This document shows positions 12,418 to 24,301 of a stretch of 64,000 bases of DNA, one piece after another (positions within the stretch are counted from its first letter, which is position 1; each line of letters starts with the position of its first letter). The notes under the pieces are model-generated. The model had not been told where the DNA came from, did no database searches, and saw nothing but the letters and a program-made list of their open reading frames with translations. Origin of the DNA: Sciurus carolinensis (Eukaryota > Chordata > Mammalia > Rodentia > Sciuridae); the NCBI RefSeq assembly GCF_902686445.1, contig NC_062217.1, positions 168,328,098-168,392,097 of the forward strand. The letters are read 5' to 3'. The translations under genes were made by a program, and so were the position numbers.

Positions 12418-15400
12418 CTGTTTAAAAACAAAAATGGGGGAGAAACTGCAAGAGTAGCTCATTTATAGAAAGTTTCCTGTTTGTCCATTCACTGGATTAG
12501 GAATTGGTTTGAAAATAAATGCTTTTTTAGAAATTGCTAATTGCATAAAAGGTTATTAAAATCTGTAAAGAAACCTGTAAGTTGAAATAAAACCTAAGAA
12601 TTCATCTGCAACAAGATGAATTTAAATGACATATACATTTAGACTCTATTAGTCAATATAGTATGAAAATTGTGATAGCTTTAACTGGCATTTGGGGAAA
12701 GAAGAAATAGCACAAATGACAATAATATTCACTACATGAGTTTATCAACAGTATGCCTCAGAGAAATATATTCATGCACATGACCAAACATAAACACTTA
12801 CTTATGCATGTTCACAGATATACACACATAGGCATACACTTTCTTCAGGGGGAAAATTTTTTTTAAAAATCTTTTTTTAGAAGTCCTTATATAAAATAAA
12901 AAAGTTCAAAATCAAAATGAGCTTGCTAGTTCAAGTATCTGTTATGCAAATTATTCCTTCAAAACTGCCAGCACTTTTCTTCCACCTTCCTACTCTTCAG
13001 TTGCCAGAAGACACAATTTTAATGCTGTTAGTTGAAGACTCCCCAAGTATGCAAAATAAACATTTCGAATGAAAGATTTGGAGTCATTCATCCAGTACTG
13101 AGGCCTACTACGTGCCAGATGCTATGCTAGTTTGGGAGTACAAAGATGGCCCTATCACAATCCCTGTCCCCACAGGCTTTTCAGGTCATTACAATGATGT
13201 GATGGACAAGCACAGGATGCCATGGAACACACAGGAAGGACAACAGGCCTGGTCTTGAAGTGGGGTGGGGTGTAGTTAGGAAGGTTGCACAGAAGTGGCA
13301 AAGGTGAGACCTGGGCTTAGCAGTAGAGTTTGCAGCTGTACCGAAACTTTTTCCCCTTTCTGCAACTGAACTGTACTAGTGAGAATAAGATAAAAACATT
13401 TCATCATTCCATACTGCCTTTAGCATTAATCTCCCTAACCTTAGAAGCAGACAGATGTTGACAGATTATGTAGTTCAAGCAGTAAAATAGTTGATAAAGG
13501 AGAATTTCTTTAAGCTATTGCTTTGTTTAAAAAAAAAAAAAAAGGAGTAACTTCTTCATTGATTCAAACCTTACAAACCTTCATTTGTGAACAATCAGTG
13601 CTATTTACATGATGGACAGACCTGGGCTCCTTTGCCCCCCTTCTCCAGCTGTTTCTTCATTACCTGTGTGGATTCTAATATGTTCGATAAGTCGTGCTGT
13701 TCCTTTGCTGGCATAATTGCAGTACCGACACTTGAGCTTCCCATCAAAGGTCCTTTCAAACCCGTCTACCAACATTCCTGAGTTTTCATCCAGGGAAACT
13801 TCAACAGATGGGTGATCAAGTCCATTTTGATCACCATCTGTTCCAGCTATAAACAAAGTATAGCGAAAGAAATTATGCATCTCAGAATCAACTCAACTTA
13901 GCCATTTTAGTCTCAAGTGGTTGAAAATCTTTCATAAATTGACAGTTCACCTCCCACAACTTAAAGTCTGTAAAACAACACAGATTTTTTGAACTGAGGC
14001 TAATTTTATATAAAAGTATTATATTCTGAGAAAATTTTATAGGGGGACCTCAAAATGTAAGCATTAATTGAAATCAGTTCTCAAAATACTTTTCAAGAGA
14101 AGAGATAAAGAGACCAAGGGACTCCTTTAAGACTATTGGCACAGTTCACACAAGTATTTATTTAGGATGCTACCCATTCCTCCTATAATAATTAGCATTC
14201 ATAATAATCTCTAAAACTGTTTTAATCTAAAGCAATTAATGAGTTTTCCACCATTCCATTCAGTTTATATTCTGGGTTATAGTCAGTATCTTAAAATTCT
14301 AATTTAGCACGAAAAGGAAAATATTTTATGTGATACCACTGAACGTTAGGATTAAGAATTACAGAGCTAAAAGATGCTTGGGTGTTTGTGTTAATCTAAT
14401 GGACTACTTCTTTGTATAGATAGAGGAAACTGAAAGGGCAGGTACTCATAATCAGGAATACCAATAAACTTTGGGGACTACAACCTTGGTCTCTTCAATG
14501 CCAATATAATAATCTGTACACACTAGACTCAGAAGAGCCTCCTGGGAAAAGAACTTCTACACCATCCCAGGAAGGAGCAGTACTAGCATGCACTCCTCAA
14601 GCCCTGCTCCACTGTTACTTCCACCCCTCACAGAAGTGAAGGGATTCTGCAGGTTGGAGCCATTGCACTGAGGGACAAGGCTCCCTGTCTCCCTTTTCCC
14701 CACTGCTTTCCCCAGTCAGTAACATTCACATTTTGATGTATGCATGAATTACTTGGGGCTCTTATAAAATAAATTGACTCACTAGATCTGGGGTGGGGTC
14801 TGGCATTTTACATTTCTTTTCTTTCTTTTTTTCTTTTTTTTTTTTGTACTAGGGATTGAACCCAGGTGCGCAAGACCACTAAGCCACATCCCCAGCCTCT
14901 TTAATATTTTATTTTGCGACAGGGTATCACTAAGTTGCTTAGGGCCTCAGTAAGTTGCTGAGGCTGGCTTTGAACTCATGATCCTCCTGCCTCAAATTCC
15001 TGAGTCATGGGATTACAGGTGTGCGCCACCACACTGGCTGCATTTTACATTTCTAACAAGCTCCCGTGATGCCTGATACCTGCTGCCAGTCCCTGGATTG
15101 CAAGGCCCTAGGTGACCAAGGTCAGAGGTCAGCAAACTTCTTATACGGGTGAAATAGTGAACACTTCAGAATTTGTGGGGTTTGTTTCTATCACAACTAC
15201 TCAACTCTGTTGTTATACATAAAAGCAGTTATAGACAATATGGAAATGCATGTATATATTCCAATAAAACTTTATTTATGGACACTGAAGTTTGAATTTC
15301 ATATGATTTTCATGTATCATGACATTATATAAAAACCTTTCTTTTTTTTGATACTGGGGATTGAACCCAGGGGTGCTTAACTGCTGAGCCATAACCCCAA

Positions 15401-16244
15401 CCCCTTTTATTTTTTATTCTGAGACAGGGTCTAAGTTGCTTAGGGCCTCACTAAGTTGCTGAGGTTGGCTTTGAATTTGCAATTCTCCTGCCTCAGCTTC
15501 CCACGCTGATGGGATTACAAGGATGCACCACCATGCCAAGCATATTTAAACCTTTCTTAAGCTTGCAGACCACACAAAAGCAGCGAACTTGATAAGGCCC
15601 ACAGGCTGTAGTTTCCCGAGCTGGGTTTAGAAATATATTCCAATCTGTGTGGTCTATAAACTGGAGAAAGTTTACCTCTACCAGGCTCAGTAGGTTGCTG
15701 CTTTTCCTATTCTAGTTTCTCCTCTTAGACATGTAAACACGGTCAGCCCTTTCTTCATTTTCAGAGGAGAGAACAGAAAATCTTTTGGGGCTGAGGTCTA
15801 ATCCATAGTTCCTGATGGCTGAATTCTCTGGGTGCTGAAGCTGATGTTTTGCTTTCTTCTGGGTTCCTTGAGTCTAGAGTTAGCTAAAAGAACCTGAAAG
15901 ATAGGCTGGGATTTAGAACCCCATGTTGAGTCATTCTCCCTTAGCAAAAATCTGACACATTTAAAGGGAGGAAAAAAAGTCCTCTATCTTTCTAGAAAAA
16001 AAGTAGAATGATCTACATTAGTGAACAGTAGTTTTCATAGTATGGACAGCTACACACAAACACTGATATATTTATAAAAGTGACTATCTAATAGTATTAA
16101 GAGGAGTCTACCTCCCTGAAGAGCTTCTGCTTCTTTATCCCCACTAACCGATCCAGAAATCATGTTGACATGATGGGTCTGCTGAGTCAGGTATTCCTGA
16201 AAATCTTTCACGAAGTCCAAAGGCTCTGGTTTCTTTTCACCCAT
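11474..16244 (-). CDS. IKZF5: IKZF5 (Pegasus), Ikaros-family zinc-finger transcription factor, complete coding region
   Basis: IKZF5 is a nuclear DNA-binding protein of the Ikaros family that dimerises through its C-terminal fingers. Joining 16244-16112, 13846-13664 and 12417-11474 on the minus strand gives 419 codons plus TGA, the length I recall for human IKZF5. N-terminal C2H2 fingers use Cys84/Cys87/His100/His104, Cys112/Cys115/His128/His132 and Cys140/Cys143/His156/His161, joined by TGEKP-type linkers. The middle (about 165-360) is low-complexity and Ser/Pro-rich. The C-terminal dimerisation fingers use Cys366/Cys369/His382/His386 and Cys394/Cys397/His410/His416, and the protein ends ARGQHNQH. 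All finger ligands are intact. The start is MGEKKPEPLDFVKDF at 16244. The gene runs tail to tail with PSTK and head to head with ACADSB. Confidence 0.97.
12418..13663 (-). other. IKZF5 intron 3
   Basis: Contains an L2-like tract at about 13075-13300 and otherwise unremarkable A/T-rich sequence. Confidence 0.7.
13075..13300 (+). repeat. L2 LINE 3' fragment
   Basis: The segment ggcctactacgtgccagatg then ctatgctagtttgggagtac, aagatggccc and ccctgtccccacaggc follows the L2 terminal consensus. Confidence 0.55.
13664..13846 (-). CDS. IKZF5: IKZF5 coding exon with zinc finger 1
   Basis: The minus-strand acceptor is tgtttatag and the donor is gtaatg. The exon encodes AGTDGDQNGLDHPSVEVS through finger 1 (CRYCNYASKGTARLIEHIR) and ends inside the HTGEKP linker. 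Confidence 0.94.
14817..15041 (-). mobile_element. B1-dID composite SINE, antisense
   Basis: T-rich tail, ID half (actagggattgaacccagg, ccacatccccagcc), then B1 half (gacagggtatcactaagttg, gctgaggctggctttgaact, gggattacaggtgtgcgcca). Confidence 0.92.
15341..15542 (-). mobile_element. B1-dID composite SINE, antisense
   Basis: Starts gatactggggattgaaccca, then ctgctgagccataacccc, gagacagggtctaagttgct and gggattacaaggatgcacca. Confidence 0.92.
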
Positions 16245-16290
16245 CTTTGTTTTTTGTTTTTTTTTTCCTTATGTTTATAGTTTCTTATAC
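16112..16290 (-). CDS. IKZF5: IKZF5 exon with start codon (46 nt of 5' UTR, then 44 codons)
   Basis: On the minus strand the acceptor is a pyrimidine tract ending cccctctag just before 16290. The ATG is at 16244. Coding runs through GSVSGDKEAEALQG to a gtagac donor after 16112, leaving one base of a split Ala codon. Confidence 0.9.
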
Positions 16291-16555
16291 CTAGAGGGGA
16301 AAAAAAACTGAAATAATTTTACACTATTTAGGGAGATCGAGTACAAAATAAAATAGTGACAAAAACTATTTTGTGCAAGATACTGTACAAAGCAACAGAA
16401 AATATAGTATTTGCTCTCCAATATCTCATAATCTTCCTGGTTATTTAAAAAGAGCATATATGAAATGGTGAAAAATAAACATTTAATAACTAAGTAAACT
16501 GGAATTCAAATTTCATCACAGAGGATAGAAAGAAATTACAAAGATAGAAAACAGA

Positions 16556-16965
16556 AACTTTATTCACAACAGCCAAGTGCTAGAAATTACCCAAAACAGT
16601 ACAATTAGTCGTGGCATGGCCACACAATGGGTTACAGCTGGGAAAGGAGCACACTTCAGCTGCACTGTAACTACACGATCTAACAGTCAGAACTCAGTGA
16701 AAGAGCCCACAAAGGTTTGTTGTGCAGGATGCCATTTACATCAAGTTGAAGAGCAGACGAACTGAGCTACAGGGCCAGTGTAACCCTCACCAGGGCAGAT
16801 GGGCCTAGCACAAGGGTGGTTCCCAGGAAGCAGGCAGCCTTCTGTCTCTTCATCTTGGTGCTGATTTCATGGATGTGCTCACTTTGTGATAACTGATTAG
16901 CTCAAGACTTCGGACTGATAAACCTTTCTGTGTATATGCTATGCTTCAAGAAATAGTTAAGCAAT
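16556..16965 (+). mobile_element. L1 LINE 3' UTR, old and degraded
   Basis: The order ttattcacaacagccaagtg, tgccatttacatcaagttga and ggtggttcccaggaagcagg parallels the L1ME-type 3' UTR. Confidence 0.5.
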
Positions 16966-17139
16966 ATGCCAAAAACTGAGTGGTGAATTTTAGATGCCTA
17001 AACTGGCCACTAAAGACGAAAGATTTTTTAGATGGAAAATTACTCATTAGAGTTTAAGAAAAGGCATATTTATACATTTGAGTTGGCTACACAGAAATGA
17101 AATGAAATTTGTGTCAAAAGGTACGCATATATTCAGTGT

Positions 17140-18160
17140 TAGATAATTCCAAGTAGTTTTTCAAGGTGATTTTACCAATTACACTCCCACAGCAGTGGAC
17201 AAGAGTTATGTTGTTTCACACTCTTGCCAGCATTGGTTAATTTTTGCCTTTTTCATTTCAGTCATTCAGGTGGATGTGTGGTAGTACCGCACCAGTGTTA
17301 TATTCCCTGATGATTAATGAAGTAATATACTTTTTAATATGTTAACTAGCCACTTAGATACTCTCTTTTGAATACTGTCTGTTCAAGTCTTCTGATCCCT
17401 TTTTCTACAGGGTTGTCTGTTTTATTCTAATTAATATGTAATCTTCTTCCCATTTTGCATTTTCCTTTTTAATCTCTTCTGATGAACAGAAGTCCTTTTT
17501 TCTTTCTTTTTTTGGGGGGAGGTGGTTTAGAGATTGAACCCAATCCTTTTTTTTGGGGGGGGGGGCAGGGTCTCACTAAGTTGCTTAGGGACTTGCTTAG
17601 TTGCTAAAGCTGGCCTTGAACTTGTGATCCTCCTGCCTCAGCCTCCTGAGCTGCTGGGATTGCAGGCATGTGCCATCACTCCCAGCCAAAAGTTCTTCAT
17701 GTAGTCTAGTTTACTCATTCTCTCCTTTTACATTCAGAGGTTTGTGCCCTGTTCAAGAAATCCTTGCCTTCATTTTACTTGAAGATGTTCTCCTACATTT
17801 CCTTCTAAAAGCTTTAGCATTTTTCTTTTACCTTTCATGTTTTTATTCAGAATGTAGCCTTGTGCATGGAGTAAGAGTCAAACTTAACTTCTTTCCAAGA
17901 AGATACTCAATATCCCAACAACATGCATTTAATAGGCCAGCCTTTCTCCACCAGGCTCCAGAATCAGGTGGTTATGCCTATGTGGCTCTATTTCTTAATT
18001 TTCTATTCTGCTCCACTATCCTATCTGTTTATGCTTAAAGCCACATCATTCAGTCTTTTAAAAGTCTTGTTATCTCAGTAGTTTAAGACCATCAGTTTTG
18101 TTTTTCTTTTTCAAGAACGTCTGTATTATTCTTGGTCCTTTTCAGTCTAAGTTTTTAAAT
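17140..18160 (-). mobile_element. L1 LINE fragment, antisense, interrupted by a SINE
   Basis: Antisense L1 landmarks: attacactcccacagcagtg, cactcttgccagcattggtt, ccctgatgattaatgaagta, gttcaagtcttctgatccct, then after the SINE ccttgccttcattttacttg and gtttttctttttcaagaacg. Confidence 0.7.
17507..17687 (-). mobile_element. B1-dID composite SINE, antisense, ID half eroded
   Basis: Nested in an antisense L1: the remnant tttagagattgaacccaatc, a G-run, then the B1 part cagggtctcactaagttgct and gcctcctgagctgctgggat. Confidence 0.85.
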
Positions 18161-18654
18161 GGCAGAACTGTGAGGATGAGAAATGAGGAGTTTCACAAAA
18201 GTATATTTTCCAATTTACAAAAACTTGACCAACCTTACAAGAATCAAAACGTCTACCCTTTGACTTAACTGGAAAGAGATCAACCCTAGACTACACCATT
18301 ACTACAGATCATTGTACTTTACAACAATGCAGGAACTAATGAAAGATATATGGCTGTTCTTATTTTCCCTAATGTTTACTGATATATTTTCAAATTTCTT
18401 ATCTTCCTTTTCCTTTATATCTAATTTGTTCTTTACTCTGAACACATTAAGCCAAATAAGGACCTATAGGTAATTGAATTCTTTCTTAATGCAACATTTG
18501 TGAATAGTTCTTAACTCCTTTCTTAGAAGTTGCCCAGAGATTTTTAAAACTTACTATTGTGACTACATCTTTTCACTTTTTTCTAGAAAAATGAGGCTAC
18601 TAAAGGTCTATCCTGTGGATGAAAAGAATATTTTGGTATTAAGTCAAACTCACT

Positions 18655-18790
18655 AGCTTTAAGAGTCTGAACAGGAAGGGACCACTCAAAGCTTTAGTTT
18701 CCTATTTTGTAAATTGGGATAATAATACCGACTTGCAGTGCTATTTTAAGTTTTATACTTAGGTATACATAACGTATCCTAATCTGTACA
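18655..18790 (-). repeat. MIR SINE, antisense
   Basis: The phrase agtttcctattttgtaaatt followed by gggataataataccgac is the inverted MIR core. Confidence 0.55.
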
Positions 18791-20299
18791 GAATATGGTA
18801 AGTTCTCAGGCAACAGTTAAATATTTTAATAATAATTATTTTTACAGCAAAAAGTAGTTATACTTAGATTAAGAAATTTCTCACGGTCTCAAAGTTTTTC
18901 CCCTTCTTTCATTCATCAACTTGGCTGGAGAATATACTGAGCATCTGTCTAATTCTTAGTTCAATGAAACAAATGTGAACCACATTAGTCTCGATAATTC
19001 ACACATCCTAATTTGCAATTTCCTAAGTCCATCTACAATGTCCCAAACTCACCTCTTCTTATTTTACTTTTAAATCACTTGCTTTATCCCGGTCCAACTT
19101 TCTCAATCTTACAGATTATTGCTGACCTTTGAAAAAATCTGTTTCCATTTTTTTTCTATCTTACCATTTTACTTGAACTGGTTCTCTGTGTTATTGTATT
19201 GTTGTCTTGTGATTATAGATGATTCTGCTGATTATCTGTCCTTTAAATTTTGCCCTTTGGTTGGGAATATGAGATAGTCTACCCCAGTGAAAATGATCAA
19301 GAACAAGATCTGAGAAATTATTCTTTAAGTTGTAAAAACTGCAAAGCCCTATTGATTGTCTGTGTTCTAATTATATGGGATAAAATTAAAAAGGAAATTC
19401 CAGTATTTACATTACAACTTAGCATCAGAGTTCATATGAAGTTGATACCTTTTCATCTGAAAATAACTGAATGTACTTCGATAGGCTTCAATAAGCAAGC
19501 TAAACTTTACTAAATCTTGATTAGAAAGCATAACACCATTATAGTACAATATGTGATAATGCAGTAAAAATATGTTAAGATTGTCAGTAAGCAAGCAGAA
19601 AAAAAAATGATATTTTTATACATGCATTTCAAGCTTAAGAACATAAATGAGTCTAACTACAGAGTATGGCTGACATATTTTGACAGTCTTAGCTATCATC
19701 ACGGTGTCACATTATAAGTTTCACAGTGTTCCCTACCATAAACTACATGCTGCTTTCAATTATACATGATGAACTTAAAAAAAGATGCCAATGAAATAAG
19801 GGAAGATAACATTCTAAACATTAAGACAAGCTCTTCTTAAATTAAAATTTTAAACATACTAATGTGGTTTATAACCTTAGACATCCTGCCAGGTTTAAAA
19901 ATTTGGTGTTATATCATTCTTAAGCATCTATGTGTACACCTGACCTGTACCATCTATATTACACATATCTGTAGGCAAGAGGCATGACAAGTGCTTACAG
20001 AGCTCTAAGCAGGTGAACAGATCCATGTAAATGAAAGGTGCCTAAATGTTAGTGCAATCTTTAGCTCAAACACAGCTTTCACTATCTTAGATTGATAATT
20101 CTAAGTAGAATATGTGGAAAAATGAAAATACTGAAACTACAGACTTCCTGTTATAAAAAAATACAGATTTTCTATCCAAACCATCTTCCTGTTTTTAATA
20201 ATCACCAATCCAGAACTGAAAGTTTAAGAATTCCACAAATTAACTGATACACAGAGGTACTGCTAAGGCACCAATAAATTTAAAACCCTGTGCAAACAT

Positions 20300-20780
20300 A
20301 ATACAAATGCTGCATCTAAGGATTCAACTAACTGCAGATGAAAAACACTAAAAATGGCATCTGAACTGAGTGTGTACAGACAATTTTCTTGCCATTATTC
20401 CCTAAACAATATAATCTGACAATCATTTACATTGTATTAGGTAAAAATAATCTAGAGATGGTTTGGAGAGCTGGGCACAGGGATGCTTGCCTGCAATTCC
20501 AGCCTCAGGCTGAGGCAGGAGGATCACCTAAGCCCAGGAGTCTGAGACCAGCCTGGGTAACTTAATGAGGACCCATCTCAAAACACAAAACAAAACAAAC
20601 AAACCAACAACAACAACAAAAAACCCCACCCACCAACAACAAATAAAGTATATGGGAGGATATCCATAGGTTATATGTAAATACTACTCCATTTTATTTA
20701 AGGGACTTGAACATTCTCAGATTTTGGTATTCACAACGGATCCTGGAACTAATCCCCCACGGGATGACTGAGGGATGACT
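20300..20780 (-). mobile_element. MER2 DNA transposon (Tigger group), antisense, split by a B1-like SINE
   Basis: Left part has tgcatctaaggattcaacta, tgtgtacagacaattttctt and cattgtattaggtaaaaata. The right part after the SINE has aggatatccataggttatat and ends ccacgggatgactgagggat. This is MER2 order read backwards. Confidence 0.75.
20468..20645 (+). mobile_element. B1-like SINE inserted in MER2
   Basis: Starts gagctgggcacagggatgct, contains ctgaggcaggaggatcacct and gagaccagcctgggtaactt, and ends in an A-rich (AAC)n-like tail. Confidence 0.8.
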
Positions 20781-20986
20781 ATATATACTTTAAGAAACCA
20801 GCAAAGTATAATCTTTTTCAATGGTATCATTCCAACTGGTCACCTTGGAGTTTGCCAAAAAGTTACTTACACAAAATTTCAGAGTGTAAAATCATGTCAT
20901 CAGAAAAAGAAATATATTAAGTATTCTCCAATATTATTATAGATTTAGGTGGGTTATCCCAAGCCAGATCTACCTTTCTGCTAAAT

Positions 20987-21301
20987 GATATTGCTATAGA
21001 CTAAATGGTTATGTCACCAAATATGTTTAATGTGTTTAAATCCTAACCCCCAAAATGATGGTCTTTGGGGGATAATTAGGATATGAGGGTGAAGCCCTCT
21101 GAATGGAATTAGTGTCCTTAAAAGAAGAAACATGGCACACTCTGTTTTCTGCCATGTGAGAATATAACCAGGAAACAGGCCTGTACCCAGACTCTGGACT
21201 CACCAGCACCATGAGATTTAACTTCCCAGCGCCAGGTCTGTGAGAAATATTTGTTTAAACTACCCAAAGGCAATTTGTTATAATAGCCTCAACTAAGACA
21301 G
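20987..21301 (+). mobile_element. MLT1-type LTR (ERVL-MaLR), sense
   Basis: Starts attgctatagactaaatggt, has a degenerate 'taattaggatatgagggtga', gaattagtgtccttaaaaga and gactctggactcaccagcac, and ends near aatagcctcaactaagacag. Confidence 0.7.
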
Positions 21302-21423
21302 ATAACTAATTATATCAACCAAAGAGAAGATGTATTTCCAAACCTTATGATTATCATACCTTATGATTTAGTAAAACTCCTGAGTCCTTCCTGTGATTAC
21401 TCTGATTAAACTTAAGCTGAGTT

Positions 21424-21514
21424 GGACTGGGGATGTGGCTCAGTGGTAGAGCGTTTGCCTAGCATGCACGAGGTCCTGGGTTTGATCCCCAGCACCGCAA
21501 AAGAAAAAAAAAGG
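21424..21514 (+). mobile_element. ID SINE with well-preserved Pol III promoter boxes
   Basis: The body reads ggactggggatgtggctcag onward. The A box TGGCTCAGTGG is at 21436-21446 and the B box GGTTTGATCCC at 21479-21489, one change from GGTTCGANNCC. A short A-rich tail follows. Flanks taagctgagt (21413) and taagttgagt (21515) look like the target-site duplication. Confidence 0.93.
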
Positions 21515-22653
21515 TAAGTTGAGTCTAGTATGGAATTCCCTTGGATACAGGTTTATGTATATAAAGAAACTGGCTATAGTATACATAAGTTATTTCTGTG
21601 ACAATAGTGTCTCTCAAATTATCCATTCGAGGCTCAAAACAAATGCTTTTACAAAATAAAGGCTGCCCAAGTCAGTGGAGGAAAAAAAGATATCCAAGAA
21701 TTAAGTTTTGATATCCCAAAAGAACATGACAACCTCTTTGCCTTCAAGCAGTTAATTTAAACTATTCTCCAACCTTCTTTGTTCTTTTTTCTTTGGGTTT
21801 ATCTTGTATGAAGTTCTTTACCTTTCACCTTCAGTCTCATAAATGAGAAACTGCTGATGAATACATGCATATATATATATATACACATATATATGCAAGC
21901 ACACACAGAATCTCTTAACTCGGGGCTAATTATTTAAAACAGAGGTATCAAGATGTGAATTAAAAGGCAACCACAACCACAGGAAATATAAGAACCAGAA
22001 GAGGCTCTTTGACCTACCCCCACCACAAATCATGGGAGAATTTTGAGAACATGATAAGAGAACAATAAGACACATTTCATCCATCTAAAATCTTTTTAAG
22101 AAGTGTTTAAGGGTCACTAAACATAAGGAAGACTACTTAGCAACTAATATGCAACACTTCAATACTTGATTTGGCATTTAGGCAGGCCTATATGTGTAAA
22201 GTGATTACAGTTCAACAGATGTGTTTACTTCTACAGTATAATAATTATGATCACTCAAAGATTTACTCTTCAATAGAATACAAGTAACAGAGAAAGTTGA
22301 CAAGTGAGGCTTGGCTTGTATACAGTAACATGGGCCTTCAAAAGGAATTAGAACACAATTCCTCATTTCATAAATGTCAAAAACTCTTTGAAGGCAAAAA
22401 TGAACAATGTGAAGAGACTCTAAGAAATCAGAAAATATACTATAAAAGTAAAACATATATAAAACCATGATGAAATTCAAAAGAAGAGTTATATGTTCTA
22501 CCTTTTCACCCCAAATCAGTGTTCCACCTTTTTCTTGCCACTCCAACATTGATGAAATGTAGAGTATTTGAAATTTACTCTGGAGACACACCAAAGGACT
22601 CCAAAAGGCCATGGAGGGAATTTCAACTAAAATTCAAAAGCCATACAGAGGTC

Positions 22654-22656
<3 letters not shown>

Positions 22657-22688
<32 letters not shown>
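22657..22688 (+). repeat. Poly(A) tract, 32 nt
   Basis: An uninterrupted run of A with no recognised SINE body directly upstream. Confidence 0.95.
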
Positions 22689-22689
<1 letters not shown>

Positions 22690-24198
22690 CGCACCACAAA
22701 TCAAAACCTTATTAGCATCTATAGATTTAAAACTAATTAAGAAACTTGTGCCAATCTTACCATTACCATTAGCCAAACAAAGAACTAAGGTGATAATCTA
22801 AGAACAAAGCAACAGCCTCAACTTCCGCAGAACCTCCACAGAATCACCAAAGAATAACCCGCACTATGTAACTAATGTCCACTCTCCACAGAAATTGGTG
22901 ATTTCTCAAGATTTTAGTTTTGGGAAATTTGTAAATATTTTCCGAATTTATGATATTAATTTTATTTGTTCACGGTAAACTTCTAAAAGGGTCAGGTAGT
23001 CCTGAACAGCTGTAGATGTACAACAGCAATGCATTAGCCCTATATTAGGGAAGTATCTGTAGGAAAGGGCTGTTAAAAAAAAAAAAACAAAACAAAACAC
23101 AAAAACAAAACAGAACCACCATATGCCCAACAAGAGAACATCTGAACCCATCCAATCCTCATCTTCATTATCCTCCCTATCCCAATACAAAATAGTTAAA
23201 TTTTTCTGGGAAATACTGGACCGTTGGCGACAAAGAACACCAAACATCTCAATTCACTGTAAGGAACTCCCAAGAACATATTCATCTCTAGCTGTCTTGA
23301 AAACGCGACATAAATCAAAATTAGTGGAACTTATGAATTGTTAGTCCAGATGTTTAAAAAGCTGTTCTAAATTAATTTTGTTTCTTCTAAATTTAATTTC
23401 CTGATACCTTACAGTCTGAGATCTCTTTATGTCTTCTCCTGAGTGTCACTCCTCTTGCGGGTTCTGATCACTTTACAGGGTCACTAAATGGGCCACATGG
23501 TTACTGGCAGCTAGAACCGACTAAACTTCAGACCCACGGTTATGGAACATTTACTGGATGCACGGGCTGGTTACTCGCATTCCAGTGTACCAGGACCTAA
23601 ACCCCGAATAAGCCTGAATAGTTCCATGTCCTCCTGAAACCTCCCAAGTTCTCACAGTCACAGTGCACGTGCAGCAGAACGGATCCTGCCAGGATCCTGA
23701 AATAAAGGACCAAGGTTTTAAACGTCCTTCCCCGAAACAGCAGCCCGGGACCGGCGTCGGGACTGCATCCTCGCCAGGGTTCCGAGGGACATCCTCGCCA
23801 GGGTTCGGAACACCTAGGAGACCCGCGCCGGGGCTGACCCCGGCCCCTGGAACCTGGAGAAGACGCAAACCGCCGGCGCCCCCAGCGCGGCCACCTGTCA
23901 GAGCCCGGAGCAGCCTCCGCACCCCCGAGCCTCCCCGCTCCCGCCCGACGGCGCCCACTGGCAGGCGCTGCTCCCTCGGGGCTCCCGCGGCCCACACCGC
24001 CGCCGCACGCGCTCGGGCCAGGAAGGACCCGGCTCCTGACCCTGCCCACCGACCGGCCACGCACGACCCTCCGCTGGGGGCGAGGCTCGGGCCGGGTTAG
24101 CCGGCCCGCGGTGAAGCCGGCTCTCCCCTTCTGCCCCTCTTTCTATCCGCCCTGCTCATCCGGGCCGCCGCTGTCCGACCCGGGGGTCTGCTTCTTAC

Positions 24199-24297
24199 CT
24201 CTTGACAGTCACACCGGGTAACCCCCACCGCCTTGTTCAACGCCGCCGCCGTCGCCGCCGCCTCCGTCTTCGTCACCGTCGCAGCCGCCGCCGCCAT
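24199..24297 (-). other. Upstream ORF in the IKZF5 leader (first 33 codons)
   Basis: A minus-strand ATG at 24297 opens an Ala-rich frame (MAAAAATVTKTEAAATAAAL...) that runs exactly 99 nt to the splice donor. If this exon joins directly to the exon starting at 16290, the frame continues GTA TAA and stops at 16285, about 40 nt before the IKZF5 ATG. The peptide would be 34 residues. Confidence 0.5.
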
Positions 24298-24301
24298 GTT
24301 T
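24288..24301 (-). promoter_or_regulatory. YY1-type motif at the IKZF5 leader
   Basis: The minus strand reads AACATGGCGGCGGC, fitting the YY1 consensus AANATGGCGGC. Such sites often sit just downstream of CpG-island transcription starts. Its ATG is also the start of the upstream ORF. Confidence 0.65.

Larger units (their letters stand above)
13847..16111 (-). other. IKZF5 intron 2
   Basis: Carries two antisense B1-dID SINEs (about 14817-15041 and 15341-15542). I see no exon or RNA gene in the remainder. Confidence 0.7.
16291..24198 (-). other. IKZF5 intron 1
   Basis: A 7.9-kb intron packed with old insertions: an L1 tail, an antisense L1 split by a SINE, MER2 split by a B1, an MLT1 LTR and an ID element. 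No further coding exon is evident. A second non-coding leader exon cannot be excluded. Confidence 0.6.

Noticed and set aside
21424..21514. Possible tRNA-Ala gene
   Set aside because: A and B boxes are present, but the sequence continues into an A-rich tail with target-site duplications; it is an ID SINE.
23551..24100. Several overlapping open frames of 145-169 codons on both strands at the left of the CpG island
   Set aside because: Compositional artefact; no splice context or recognisable domain, and they lie in IKZF5 intron 1.
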